Shown here in pieces: positions 1-8,443 of a DNA stretch of 22,704 nt. A program made the position numbers and the translations under genes. The stretch's first letter is position 1. Each line of letters begins with the position of its first letter. A model generated the notes under the pieces. That model did no database searches and was not told the origin of the DNA. It saw only the letters and a program-made list of their open reading frames with translations. This stretch comes from Saccoglossus kowalevskii (Eukaryota > Hemichordata > Enteropneusta > Harrimaniidae): contig NW_003128866.1 in NCBI RefSeq assembly GCF_000003605.2, positions 210,005 to 232,708 of the forward strand, written 5' to 3'.

Positions 1-321
1 TTGATGTCTTGTGTTAAATAAGTAACGAGTTACTGTGATATTCTTCTTTGGTTCGCAATAACCAGCGAATTTGTTTATGACTGGCTTAATTTTCTTCTTA
101 TCATCGGCGTCAGTAAACTGAAATGTTTCAAATACCTGTTGCGCTGCGATCCCGGCAACATGGAGGAATGTGGCGACTTGTACTGTCTCGTCTTTTTTAT
201 TCAGTTCTGCTGCTAGAGAGAACAATTCCCAGCTCCGTCGGAACTCCTTCCAGTTCTGTGCGACGTTGCCATCCAGGCTAAGGGACACTGGGGGTTTCAA
301 TTGTATGTTCGAGAGTGCCAT
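1..321 (-). CDS. Ty3/Gypsy retrotransposon Gag, N-terminal part, cut by the window edge
   Basis: Reading the minus strand from an ATG at 321-319 gives 107 codons without a stop, running off the left edge. It begins MALSNIQLKPPVSLSLDGN and contains NWKEFRRSWELF, AAQQVFETFQFTDADDKKK and a final FNTRHQ. This is the layout of the N-terminal capsid region of invertebrate Ty3/Gypsy Gag proteins: a W..F...WE.Y block, a helix with VFETF, then a CNPKKN-like block followed by R..FN.R.Q. Gag packages the element RNA into virus-like particles in the cytoplasm. The start is supported by the primer binding site just upstream (333-345) and by the LTR behind it. No frameshift is visible, so this copy may be younger than the other elements here. 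The zinc knuckle and pol would lie outside the window. Confidence 0.85.
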   Translation of the reverse strand, partial: MALSNIQLKPPVSLSLDGNVAQNWKEFRRSWELFSLAAELNKKDETVQVATFLHVAGIAAQQVFETFQFTDADDKKKIKPVINKFAGYCEPKKNITVTRYLFNTRHQ

Positions 322-332
322 TTTATCCGTCA

Positions 333-345
333 ACTTCTGACACCA
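333..345 (-). promoter_or_regulatory. Primer binding site, tRNA-Leu type
   Basis: The minus strand reads TGGTGTCAGAAGT, which matches the complement of the 3' end of animal tRNA-Leu (ending CTTCTGACA plus CCA), then diverges. It lies 12 bases upstream of the Gag start and directly next to the LTR end (TTTTACA), as expected for the minus-strand primer site of a Ty3/Gypsy element. Its position fixes the element's orientation and the LTR boundary. Confidence 0.8.
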
Positions 346-499
346 TGTAAAATAATGATTTTGCCGCCATGTTGTCTTGTCTACCAGTGACCACTGGGTA
401 ACTTTATTTCTCAAACTGAACGTAGATGTCAGTATTACATAATGGTATTACATGCTAAATACATGTAACATACATCACTTCCATGTAACATACATCACA
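346..499 (-). repeat. 5' LTR of the Ty3/Gypsy element (about 154 bp)
   Basis: On the minus strand the segment starts TGTGATGT and ends TTTTACA, i.e. TG...CA, and directly abuts the primer binding site. It carries AATAAA (TTTATT on plus, 403-408), consistent with an LTR poly(A) signal. The proximal edge at 346 is firm because of the primer site; the distal edge at 499 is inferred from the TGT start. At the distal end lie two near-identical copies of CATGTAACATACATCAC (about 465-480 and 482-498). The second LTR is outside the window, so it cannot be confirmed by comparison. Confidence 0.6.
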
Positions 500-639
500 C
501 AAGCCTGTAAAACCTAATATAGCTGGTTCCATTTGTGATAGAATATTTGTGAAAGTAGCTAAATATATGTTTTTTGTGAACGAAAAAGTTCATTCCATGA
601 TGATAAAGTATTGTTTCAAACTGTAAGATATTCACCAAT
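500..639. other. Flank between the Gypsy LTR and the family remnant; nothing recognised
   Basis: AT-rich sequence following the distal LTR end. A 66-codon minus-strand open stretch here has no recognisable similarity and is probably chance. Confidence 0.4.
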
Positions 640-1985
640 ATTTGTTGCAAACCACGTTTTATGTATATAACTGATGACCCATTTGTTTGTGCCATGGCAC
701 TTATTCAGCAGCTGAAAGTAAATAGCAATTCCACATTCAGTGACATGGCAGAAGCTTTGCTAAGGTTGATATAATGAGACAGGTTCCTACGAGCTGTACA
801 GCATATGTACATTGGGTGACTGACACATATCAAGAAATATCAATTTCCTGAACGGAAAATCGAACTCAATCAGCAGAAGGCAGCTTTGTCGAGCAATGCG
901 CGACATTGCACTTTATAACCTTATCCGATATTATTGTCTAAAAATGTCTAAGTTAGACATCTCTCTTTAGGTAGTAACTATTGGGGCAGTTGATTTTCCT
1001 TAATTATCGTCTAAAAATGTCTAAGTTAGACATTTCTGCCAAAATTTCATTAGATTGTATTAGACAATAAATATCCGATAATGATTTATATGACATTGTC
1101 ACGCCTTCATGGCTTTGTCGCCTAATTAGCAGTGCACACCAAAAAGTGGACAAACATTTTAAAAAGGCCCTTCGAGATTTAAAGAGTCATTAATTGACAA
1201 ATTTTCTGGGAACAAATGCTATGAATTCCGTGTGTCTGTGCACCAAATAGAATGCAATGCCATTCCGGGATTGGTTTATTCTTCATTACACTTTGCATCA
1301 CATCAAACTAACATCAGAACCAAATGTTATCATTCGCTCCTCTGATATTGATGTCCGGGTGCTGGCATCAGCTGCATGTGGGTCTGTTTCTAACTGGTAC
1401 ACGGTAAAACACGTTATATCAATCTCACAGCTATTGGAGAGAAACTAGGCGAAATGGCACCAGGAGGTTTGATAGGGCTCAACCATTTACTAGATGTGGC
1501 ACCACGAGTGCCTTCAATGGTCGAGTGAAAACAGGTTGTGTATGGTTGCTGCATAATAATTCCGCATTCCGTAGTGAGATGGCATCACTTGGAAGAAGTC
1601 TAAATCCCCCTTAACGACCTATTCATATCTTGCGAAATAGCAACTTGCATATTTTACAGCTTCAATGTCAGGACCAAACGCATAATGAAATGCGCACAAT
1701 CATGTTTGCATCTGGAACATCAGATCCAGAGAAATTATCTCTATATTTTGCAATGAGAAAACAAGTGCAGAGGGTCAATTATCAAGCATTCCTCTTCAGA
1801 AACTGCCTCACACAGAAGGAAAAACAACCAACACCAGACGGACTATTACAGACTATTATTTGGAAATTGATTGCATCGACATTCTACTCTCCCCCCTCAG
1901 TTCTGACAATACGATGAAGATGCTTATGATGACGTTAATTACGATTCAGACGTACAAATGTGCGGAATCGTATACTGGTGGTTAC
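640..1985 (+). pseudogene. Decayed copy of an uncharacterised multi-copy invertebrate protein family (IIRSPDTDV-type)
   Basis: Several plus-strand fragments in shifting frames line up in order with a large uncharacterised protein family I recall from cnidarian, echinoderm and other invertebrate genomes. In order: 694-774 with TFSDMAEALL, then VHWVTDTYQEISI near 800-850; after an inserted element, KESLIDKFSGNKCYEF near 1180-1230; 1257-1448 with VIIRSSDIDVRVLA (family hallmark IIRSPDTDVLVLA); GEKLG and GLIGLNH near 1440-1485; after a one-base shift, CGTTSAFNGRVKTG and NNSAFRSEMASLGR (1495-1614); 1630-1917 with FASGTSDPEKL and QRVNYQAFLFRNCL; finally an acidic DEDAYDDVNYDSD tail near 1912-1950. 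The function of the family is unknown to me; the D.DV block suggests an acidic active-site fold, but that is inference. Frameshifts and stops show that this copy is dead. It could be a transposon-linked gene, as these proteins are highly multi-copy. Confidence 0.65.
921..1081. mobile_element. Small inverted-repeat element (MITE-like) inside the family remnant
   Basis: The segment is bounded by imperfect inverted repeats of about 21 bases: 921-941 (TTATCCGATATTATTGTCTAA) versus the complement of 1060-1080, sharing TATTGTCTAA exactly and GATAT next to it. Inside, a 25-bp sequence is repeated exactly at 936-960 and 1009-1033, each ending in the near-palindrome TGTCTAA-G-TTAGACA. It lies between two aligned parts of the pseudogene, so it is probably an insertion. 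I could not identify a clear target-site duplication. Confidence 0.5.
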
Positions 1986-2580
1986 TATTCAGATCATAAT
2001 AATAAAACGTGTGTGTTACTTTGATATGTTAGTGTGGGGGTGTATGTGCCAGACAAGTTTATTATAAATATTCGTAAACAGTAATGATATTTTTAATTGC
2101 CCATTTTATACTTCATATTGTGCATTTCATGTCAGGGACATGCCAGCAGAAGATGATTAATTAAGCTTCATGTGCACCTGGTCTGACTCCTTTATGGAGG
2201 TTCATGATGTTCCAATTTCATCGATTTTATCAGTATATTTTTCTTAACTACTGATTGTTGAAGAATAGTAATTATAGAAGTACCAATTAACCAAAGTCAC
2301 AGGGTTCACGAGACGAACAATTCACTAAAATGTAAGTGTGAACTCAGTTAGCATGGATATATTGCTATCAACTATTGGAATATTTAGTCAATAAAACATA
2401 TGAATAGCCATTTAAACTAGCATATGTATTTAACCAGATATGTGTACATTTACCATTCATTAGCCATATTGGACGCCATCTTGAATTTGAAGGTGACCGT
2501 AATGATTATTTTTGAGTACACCAAACAAATATTGTTTTTCATAAAACATAGAAGCAAAAATATATAATGAACATAGTTTG
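1986..2580. other. Non-coding, AT-rich; nothing recognised
   Basis: No supported gene, RNA or repeat. A 67-codon minus-strand open stretch at 2460-2663 overlaps the LINE remnant and is best read as its shadow. Confidence 0.5.
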
Positions 2581-2593
2581 TAGGGTGGGTACA

Positions 2594-2950
2594 ATGGAAC
2601 CTGAGATCCAGGCAAGCTATGGGAATCAGACCTTCGCTTACAAGGATGATGTTCGCAATGCATTCAAATCTTGTAAAACAGATAAAGCAAGTGGCCCTGA
2701 CAACATGAATTCATTAAAAATGGCGGGTAATCAATAGTACAATCCTTAACAGTTCTATTTCAATCATGTCTGAGGAATAGTAAAATACCAGATAAATGGG
2801 AAAAAAGACATGAAAGACTTAAATATCTATAAAGGTATAACTTTAAACTCATTCGTCAAAAGTATATGCTAAAATAGTAGAAACAAACCTGAGTATCATG
2901 TCGAATTTACTACTCGGGCAGCAACTTGGCTTTCACAAAAGAATATTAAA
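2594..2950 (+). pseudogene. LINE (non-LTR retrotransposon) reverse transcriptase fragment
   Basis: From 2594 the plus strand encodes 47 codons including DDVRNAFKSCKTDKASGPDN, the classic LINE reverse-transcriptase entry motif (KA.GPDGI), followed by a TAG at 2735. After a frame change the next bases give IVQSLTVLFQSCLRN and SKIPDKWEK, then YKGITLNSFVKS (equivalent to YRPITL) and AKIVETNL, and near 2910-2945 LLLGQQLGFHKR, like the QFGFRKGRS motif. The piece covers RT motifs before the catalytic aspartates, which are absent. A Jockey/CR1/L2-like clade is likely but not resolved. Truncated at both ends and frameshifted at least twice. Confidence 0.8.
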
Positions 2951-3241
2951 ATTGACTGGTCTGTAAGAGATGCCGATATGTGCATGCGTTTGACGACCGG
3001 ACGCAAGTCTAATGTCTGTTTTATTTGCAGTAGTACCTTGTATATGTCAGATTGTATCCACGCAGGCCGTTTACACCAAAAACTTGTCAGCAATGCGGCA
3101 ATTCCAGTAGTGACACCTGAGGACGCCCACATATTTTCTGGAATGACAAGGAAGTATGCAACAACTATATCTTCGACAGTATTACAGGCTGTTCCTGGAA
3201 TCCATGTCCTTTTCTCCCCCACTGTTTCATTTGAATGTTAA
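2951..3241 (+). pseudogene. Unassigned coding remnant, possibly recombinase- or DIRS-related
   Basis: An open frame of roughly 95 codons containing WSVRDADMCMRLTTGRKSN, VCFICSS, then VVTPEDAHIFSG and MTRKYATTISSTVLQ before a stop at 3239-3241. The RKYATTIS-VLQ block resembles the C-terminal RKH.AT..Q.LN segment of an invertebrate tyrosine-recombinase-like family, but the diagnostic GHD..VH...Y motif that should follow is missing. The CFICSS block could alternatively be a Gag-like Cys motif. The next similarity, to DIRS reverse transcriptase, starts almost immediately in another frame, so this is either an internally deleted DIRS element or an unrelated fragment joined to it. Confidence 0.35.
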
Positions 3242-3895
3242 CTCATCAGCGAGAAGAAATTGCGTCTAATTGTGGACTTGCCGGCACTACATGAGAAACC
3301 AGGTGTTCTTAGTCAAAACGAGCTAATTGATAACAAGACATTTTCCATGTCATACATTCGAATCAACGATGCCTTTAAGAAACTAAAAACTTTGGATGCT
3401 GGTGCTTACATGAACAAATTTGATTTCACATATGCATTCAAGCAAATGTCCTTACACCCATCCATTTGGCACTTGCATAGTATTAAATGGGATGGTAGTT
3501 ACTATTTGTTTGTGAGACTGAGAGATTTTGGGTCTAGATTAAGCCCAACAAGCTGCTGCTGGATAGCTGAATACAAATTTATTCTTCATCTGTTGGATGA
3601 TTTCTTGATCAGTTTGAGGAGACAGCCTAATACGCTCTATGTCGTCGATGACCATATATTCAAGAACTTGAGTACCTGTGTATTATACTAAGCTCTAGAT
3701 ATTTATATTTTCTACCAACTAATCAGAAAAAAAGAATTACAACCATTATATTAGTCTGAGTTTCCTGCAAAGAAATATATATCTCTTATTGAGCACCTCA
3801 ATTTTGCAGTCAAGTATCAGGAGGATAATTTGTCTCTCATTTATTAAAATTGATCTCAGAAAATTATTGAAATTTCTTTAGTTGTCTGAGAATTG
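3242..3895 (+). pseudogene. DIRS-type retrotransposon reverse transcriptase fragment
   Basis: The open frame to 3691 holds LRLIVDLPALHEKPG, then YMNKFDFTYAFKQMSLHPS, WHLHSIKWDGSYYLF and a shortened CWIAEYKF, ILHLLDDFLI. The IVDL..H block, D..NAFK, the LHPS-W-LHG-KW.G.YYF run and the catalytic LLDDFL (GATGAT at 3596-3601) are characteristic of DIRS-family RT rather than LTR or LINE RT. About 20 residues are missing between the FGSR block and CWIAE compared with the family. After the stop at 3689-3691, SLIEHLNFAVK and, one frame over, GRIICLSFIKI (about 3785-3860) match the family's LLGHLNFA...GR.FLSRLI region. RNase H, methylase-like and tyrosine recombinase domains are not visible. The copy is dead. 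Confidence 0.82.
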
Positions 3896-4186
3896 TCAAA
3901 TTAGAATACTAAGCTCCGCCTATGTCACTCTGCTTTCCCACTTTTTGGGGCGAGATGCAAATCATAGGTGTGTTTGCTAATTAAGTTGAATAGTTGAATT
4001 GTCTAGTTATACATCAAAATGTTTTCTATGATTATGATTCCATTTGCTGTATTATTTCTGTGCAGCAATAGCTTTGATGTTTAGTTTAGATTATTCATAT
4101 TACTATTATATCACATTTTATCCTTATGACGTTATTACCACGATCAGAGATTTGGTTAGAACCGACCTATCACAACTTCAGTTTTG

Positions 4187-4365
4187 TGTCATGTGACACT
4201 TGAGAACCTGGCGATTCCGCCATTATTATTATTTTTTGTTGTTTCAAGCCGATGTCGATGTCGATGTTTCCCGTTTCATAGTTCAATAAATGTCATGAAA
4301 CTTTCTGACTTCGTTAATTGTTCCGACTGATAGTATACACTAGCTATACTCCAAGCCAAATCACA
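4187..4365 (+). repeat. Probable 5' LTR of the BEL/Pao element
   Basis: The end at 4365 (TCACA) is supported by the primer-site-like TGGTGC nine bases later. The LTR holds AATAAA at 4285-4290 and a small GATGTC tandem near 4250-4266. The start at 4187 (TGTCATGTGACAC) is a guess from the TGT rule and may lie further left, as BEL LTRs are often longer. No partner LTR is available for comparison. Confidence 0.35.
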
Positions 4366-4373
4366 GCCACGTA

Positions 4374-5640
4374 TTGGTGCAAGAGACCAGGATTCAACGG
4401 AGCAATTCAAAGGTCACGCGACAAATCGCCACGCTAATTAAGAGCAGAGATAGAGCAAGAGCCAAGCTACGAGCGGTGCTACAACCCATTGAACAACTAG
4501 TATCTAACTACGAGACGGTCACATGTCGGGAAATTGGCGCCATAAAGTTAACCGTTGATACGCGAGTCGAAGCCCTAGTATCTGCCGACAGATTTCTCTG
4601 CTACGGACAATTATGAGGTAGATATACTGAATCGTGTTGCTCTTATTATTTTATTTGTTAATCAAAACAATCCTGCTTCAATTCTATACTCAAGTCACGA
4701 TCAGTCAGTGTACAACGCAAATGCCTTGTCTCGAGATACCAATTTTCCGCAGAGTTCCACTAACATGGAACGAATTCAAAGACAATTTTAAAGCTACGAT
4801 TGATTCAAATACGCAGATTACCGATGTATAGAAGTTTACATACTTGCGATCATTTGTTGCCGGCGACGCCAAGCAACTCATAGACGGCTACTAGATGTCC
4901 GCCGAAAACTACAAACTGGCCTATGCACTGCTGGAAAAGCATTACGGACAGACACAACTTATTATTCAAGTGCACATTGAGTCATTATGAACGCGTGCAC
5001 CACTGGATTATAACGCCACATTTCACGATAATTTGGACACAACTATTCGCTCACTCAAGGCTCTTGGACAAGATGAATTTTACTACGAAAAGCTATTGAT
5101 ACTGTTTTTACTCAAGCAACTGCCAGCTCAATTTCAACGATAACTTACTCAAGCCAACACGGATGACACGTGGACTTTGGCGACGCTCAGCAAAGCAATG
5201 CTACATGAAATCAAAGCTCTCAACATTGGATCAGACGACGTAGCTGATAGTGATCTCTACCCATCATATGTTGCCGCCTTCAATACTGACAGTCAGTATT
5301 CTCAGTCTAACAAGAGCTAGTACCCATGGTAACTATCAATGCAATTCACATACTGCACAAAACACACACTGTACAAAACAATGCTAAATCACAACAGTAC
5401 TAAGTATACACCCAGATCACCACATTGCACTTACTGTAATGGTAAACAGACTGTCGTACATGCACAGATCGTTTCAAATTTATTCTTGATAACAAGCTCT
5501 GTTTTAATTGTTTAGGTCATCATCTTTTGCGAGAATGTCGCTCCTGTTAGACTTGTCGCACATGCAAAGGCAAGCATCAAACTGACTTCAATTCACTCGA
5601 CTATTTTGACAGACACGCGGCAAAATAAATCAAGTGATAC
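4374..5640 (+). pseudogene. BEL/Pao Gag with zinc knuckle
   Basis: The first frame to 4616 has no ATG but shows the basic, helical Gag start (SKVTRQIATLIKSRDRARAK). After a frame change, LEIPIFRRVPLTWNEFKDNF, FTYLRSFVAGDAKQLIDGY, YKLAYALLEKHYGQ and FLLKQLPAQFQR (about 4730-5145) match the DUF1759-type Gag domain of BEL/Pao elements (LP.F.GDPL.W..F...F; F.YLR..L.GEA...I.G; A..LL..RFG; KLP). A CX2CX3HX4C knuckle (CFNCLGHHLLREC) lies at 5500-5538, followed by CRTCKGKHQT. Stops interrupt the frame near 4893, 4988, 5143 and 5550. Gag would form the particle and bind element RNA. Confidence 0.82.
4375..4392 (+). promoter_or_regulatory. Probable primer binding site of the BEL/Pao element
   Basis: TGGTGCAAGAGACCAGGA starts with the TGG required for pairing with a tRNA CCA end and lies between the putative LTR end and the Gag reading frame. 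I did not match it to a particular tRNA. Confidence 0.45.
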
Positions 5641-5679
5641 ACACAAATCAAATCACTTTCCCAATAAACCATTCCTCAA

Positions 5680-7510
5680 TGGGCCGTAAAATACCGATCC
5701 ACCATCGCGCGTCTTACTGAAACCGCACGAATCATCGTGTTTGCCACTGGTGTTTCTAGGTCGCTACAGTCCTTTTCGATGAGGGGCTGATAGGAGTTTT
5801 GTGACAACGAAGTTTGCAAATTTGATTAAATGCAAACCCCAATTACTCAGAAACCCTCAAACTGAATCATTTTCCAATCCGAAAACGGGGTATAAAACGA
5901 TAGCTCGGTCTTCTACAGATGAACGGTATAAAGAGCGAAATTGACTTGCTCATGGTCGATGAAATTTCCCGATAATTTAGATAACAATGTCACATATACG
6001 CAACCACTTTCTCACGACATTGACATGACTGTGGATGTATTGATTGTGCTGCCCATTATTGGGACTATGTTGGATCCCACATCATTAGTTTGCAGTCCTG
6101 TCGCAGTTTCTTCCGCGTTTGGTTATCTTTCCTTCAACTAGACGGAGGGGAAGAAATATCAAGACTTTTCATATATCCAGTGTGAAAGCCCCAGCCAGAC
6201 ACTGAACTCGATAGTTTAGTCACCTCGTTTTGGGATTTAGAGACAGTTTGTGTCAACGGTACAATCAAGTCAAGCGAACTCAAAGTAGCACAAAATGAAC
6301 AATACACACACTATGTTGAAAATTGCCTCACCACCGAAGATGGAAGATACACAGCCAAATTACCTTGGAAACCAGATCACCTTACCTTACATACAAACTA
6401 TCAAGCAGCAAATACTCGCACCAGAAAAATGGTCGCCAAGCTACCAGACAAACTTGTCAAAGTTTACGACAACATTATCAATGATCAGTTATATAGAGGT
6501 TTGAGAGAGTCACCGATGATAGTACAGATATAGGGCACTACTTACCACATCGCTCGGTCAAGAGTGACAGCAAGTCTACTCCAATTAGAATAGTCTCAAT
6601 CAGTGTTTGTATACAGGACCCCCACTTCTCAATTCATTAACGTCTATACTACTGAGATTTCGAGCAGACCCCATAGCATTAACCGCAGGCATAGAAAAGG
6701 CTTTCTTACAAATTAGTCTACATGAAGCTGACCGGAAATACACAATGGTTAACAGATTCAACCAATATTAAGAGCCCCTTTGAAATCTTACATGTCAAGT
6801 CAGTTCTATTCGGTGTTACATGTTCACCCTTCATATTAAATGCAGCCATCAAGCATTTAACTAATAATGCACACGTTTTAAAATCGACCACCCCAGTTCT
6901 ACAACATGACATTAACGTCGATGACGTAGTTGGCGCATCTTCAACGGAAGCATTACAGTTCTATGAACAATCAATCGATTTCCTATCTACGCGAAAGTTT
7001 AATTTGCGCTCCTTGAAAACTAACGATGCATTTCTGAGACAAGTTACTGATATTGATGGTCGTTCAAACTCAAAATTTGATGCATTAATTTCCCGGGATC
7101 CGCTGGGAATCTAAAACTGACCTTTCACGCGTGAAGCCATTGAAAACGCCAAAGTTCGGGAAAAATCACTTCTAAGCAAGATGTCGTAGCATATAGCGCT
7201 AGTCTATATGATACATTAGGTTTGTTTTCTCCTGTTCACATCAAAGCAAAATTGATCATTCAACGTTTATGAATCACCAATCACAACTGGGATACACCTA
7301 TCGACTCTGAATTACTACAACAATGGCAAAATACAGCCGACGATCTCTACAAAGTGACGAACAATCACATCCAGCACAAATATTTTGTCAACAACCCGAC
7401 CAGCGTTGAAATTCACACGCATTTCTGACGCATCAGACAAGGCCTACGGAGGTCTAGCATAAGCCATTATGTCACTAGAAGAGTTTGAAAACGTGTTTTC
7501 TTATTGTGAA
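5680..7510 (+). pseudogene. BEL/Pao Pol: protease, reverse transcriptase, start of RNase H region
   Basis: Protease: a FDEG-like active-site region and GADRSFVTTKFANL at about 5770-5825 need a one-base frame change between them, so the active-site triplet is broken. Linker: LDSLVTSFWDLETV (about 6206) and DGRYTAKLPWKPDHL lead into the RT domain, with YLPHRSVKSDSKST near 6540. RT: TGPPLLNSLTSILLRFRADP, then TAGIEKAFLQISLHEADR, where the usual first catalytic Asp of ADIEKAF is Gly (GGC at 6688-6690); SVLFGVTCSPFILNAAIKHL; and VDD at 6917-6925, intact. Downstream, SDASDKAYGGLA near 7425-7455 matches the FSDAS..AYG segment. The integrase is missing. Loss of one catalytic Asp, the protease shift and several stops make it inactive. 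Confidence 0.85.
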
Positions 7511-7513
7511 ATG

Positions 7514-7801
7514 GTGTCTACGGACAAGACAAATTACACATGAAATAAAAAGACAAAAATAATAAGTGAGAGCTTTTTTTCATGCTAATAAGTCAAAAAC
7601 CAGTCTGTGCTATGTGACTTCAATGTCTGCATTGATGCTATACAATGAGTAATATATAGTGGATATTACACAAAAGCATCTTGTGAACAAGGCTTTTTAC
7701 TTATCAATAATGTTTGTTTAGCTAATTAGCAAAATTAGTTTCAGCTTGTAATACTTCATCGCATAAACAGATACATTGTCAGTGTGTCTACGGACAAGAC
7801 A
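7514..7801. repeat. Segment bounded by an exact 18-bp direct repeat
   Basis: GTGTCTACGGACAAGACA occurs at 7514-7531 and again, without a mismatch, at 7784-7801. The first copy lies at the point where BEL/Pao similarity ends. The 252 bases between are AT-rich and show no poly(A) tail or inverted ends. The repeat itself has TGTCT/AGACA inverted ends. Possible readings are a target-site duplication around a short insertion or two copies of a shared repeat motif. Confidence 0.6.
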
Positions 7802-8290
7802 GCTTTGTATTAACAAGGTATTCAACACATTCAAATTTCAAAAAACTTGCATCATAAAAGTCGCTTGTATAATTCAAGCTACTTTGTAACATTTATCTGT
7901 AAAAATTTCAGAAAAGTCAAGTTAAAAACCTGTGCTTTTCAAATTTAATACCAAAGAACACAAAATGTGTTGTTTTCAACGAAAAACAAAAGACGATTGT
8001 GGTTGAGAAAGCACTTTTTTAACTTTGGCAATGAATTTTCTGTCCATTTAAAGGACTTTCTTAAAACAATTATTTTTTTAAGAAATAAAGTGTAAGCAAT
8101 CAATGAATTCACTACTGAAATAACATTTTAAAACATGTGTAGAGTTTTATGATATAACACAAATCTATACGTTGACTTGTATTTGATGTAATTTGTCAGG
8201 TTATAGTCCCCACTGCACAGAAATGTTTGGCATTAAATGGTTCCATGAGTCTAAAAATTATACATCCAGGTGGCCCTTGAGGAGAGACAA
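7802..8290. other. Non-coding, AT-rich; nothing recognised
   Basis: No supported gene or RNA. Sequence is low complexity with A-rich and T-rich runs. Confidence 0.5.
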
Positions 8291-8291
8291 T

Positions 8292-8353
8292 TTTCAAGTA
8301 TTTTCAAATAAAAGTGTTGAAAACGCAGGCCATGCCTTTGTAAATACTTGAAA
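8292..8353. repeat. Hairpin with 17-bp arms
   Basis: 8292-8308 (TTTCAAGTATTTTCAAA) pairs with 8337-8353 with one mismatch across a 28-base loop. A second hairpin follows at 8417-8443 (AGTCTGAAT and ATTCAGACT, nine perfect pairs, nine-base loop). Together they suggest a structured dispersed repeat over about 8200-8450, but I cannot name the family. Confidence 0.55.
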
Positions 8354-8443
8354 CTGAATGAATACCGGGTATGTCCAATGACATGAAAAAACACCAAATA
8401 TGGTTTACAGTGATTAAGTCTGAATGCAAATTAAATTCAGACT

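Larger units (their letters stand above)
4187..7510 (+). mobile_element. BEL/Pao LTR retrotransposon, frameshifted and 3'-truncated
   Basis: A single plus-strand element in the order LTR-like leader, primer site, Gag, zinc knuckle, aspartic protease, reverse transcriptase and the start of the RNase H/A17-type region. It stops around 7470-7510 with no integrase and no second LTR. Gag and RT motifs are specific to the BEL/Pao superfamily. Many in-frame stops and single-base shifts show long decay. Confidence 0.88.

Noticed and set aside
2896..3222. 108-codon minus-strand open frame
   Set aside because: Antisense to the plus-strand remnant; no motif recognised.
4250..4266. GATGTC short tandem as a possible CRISPR-like or regulatory array
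   Set aside because: Three hexamers only, inside the putative BEL/Pao LTR.
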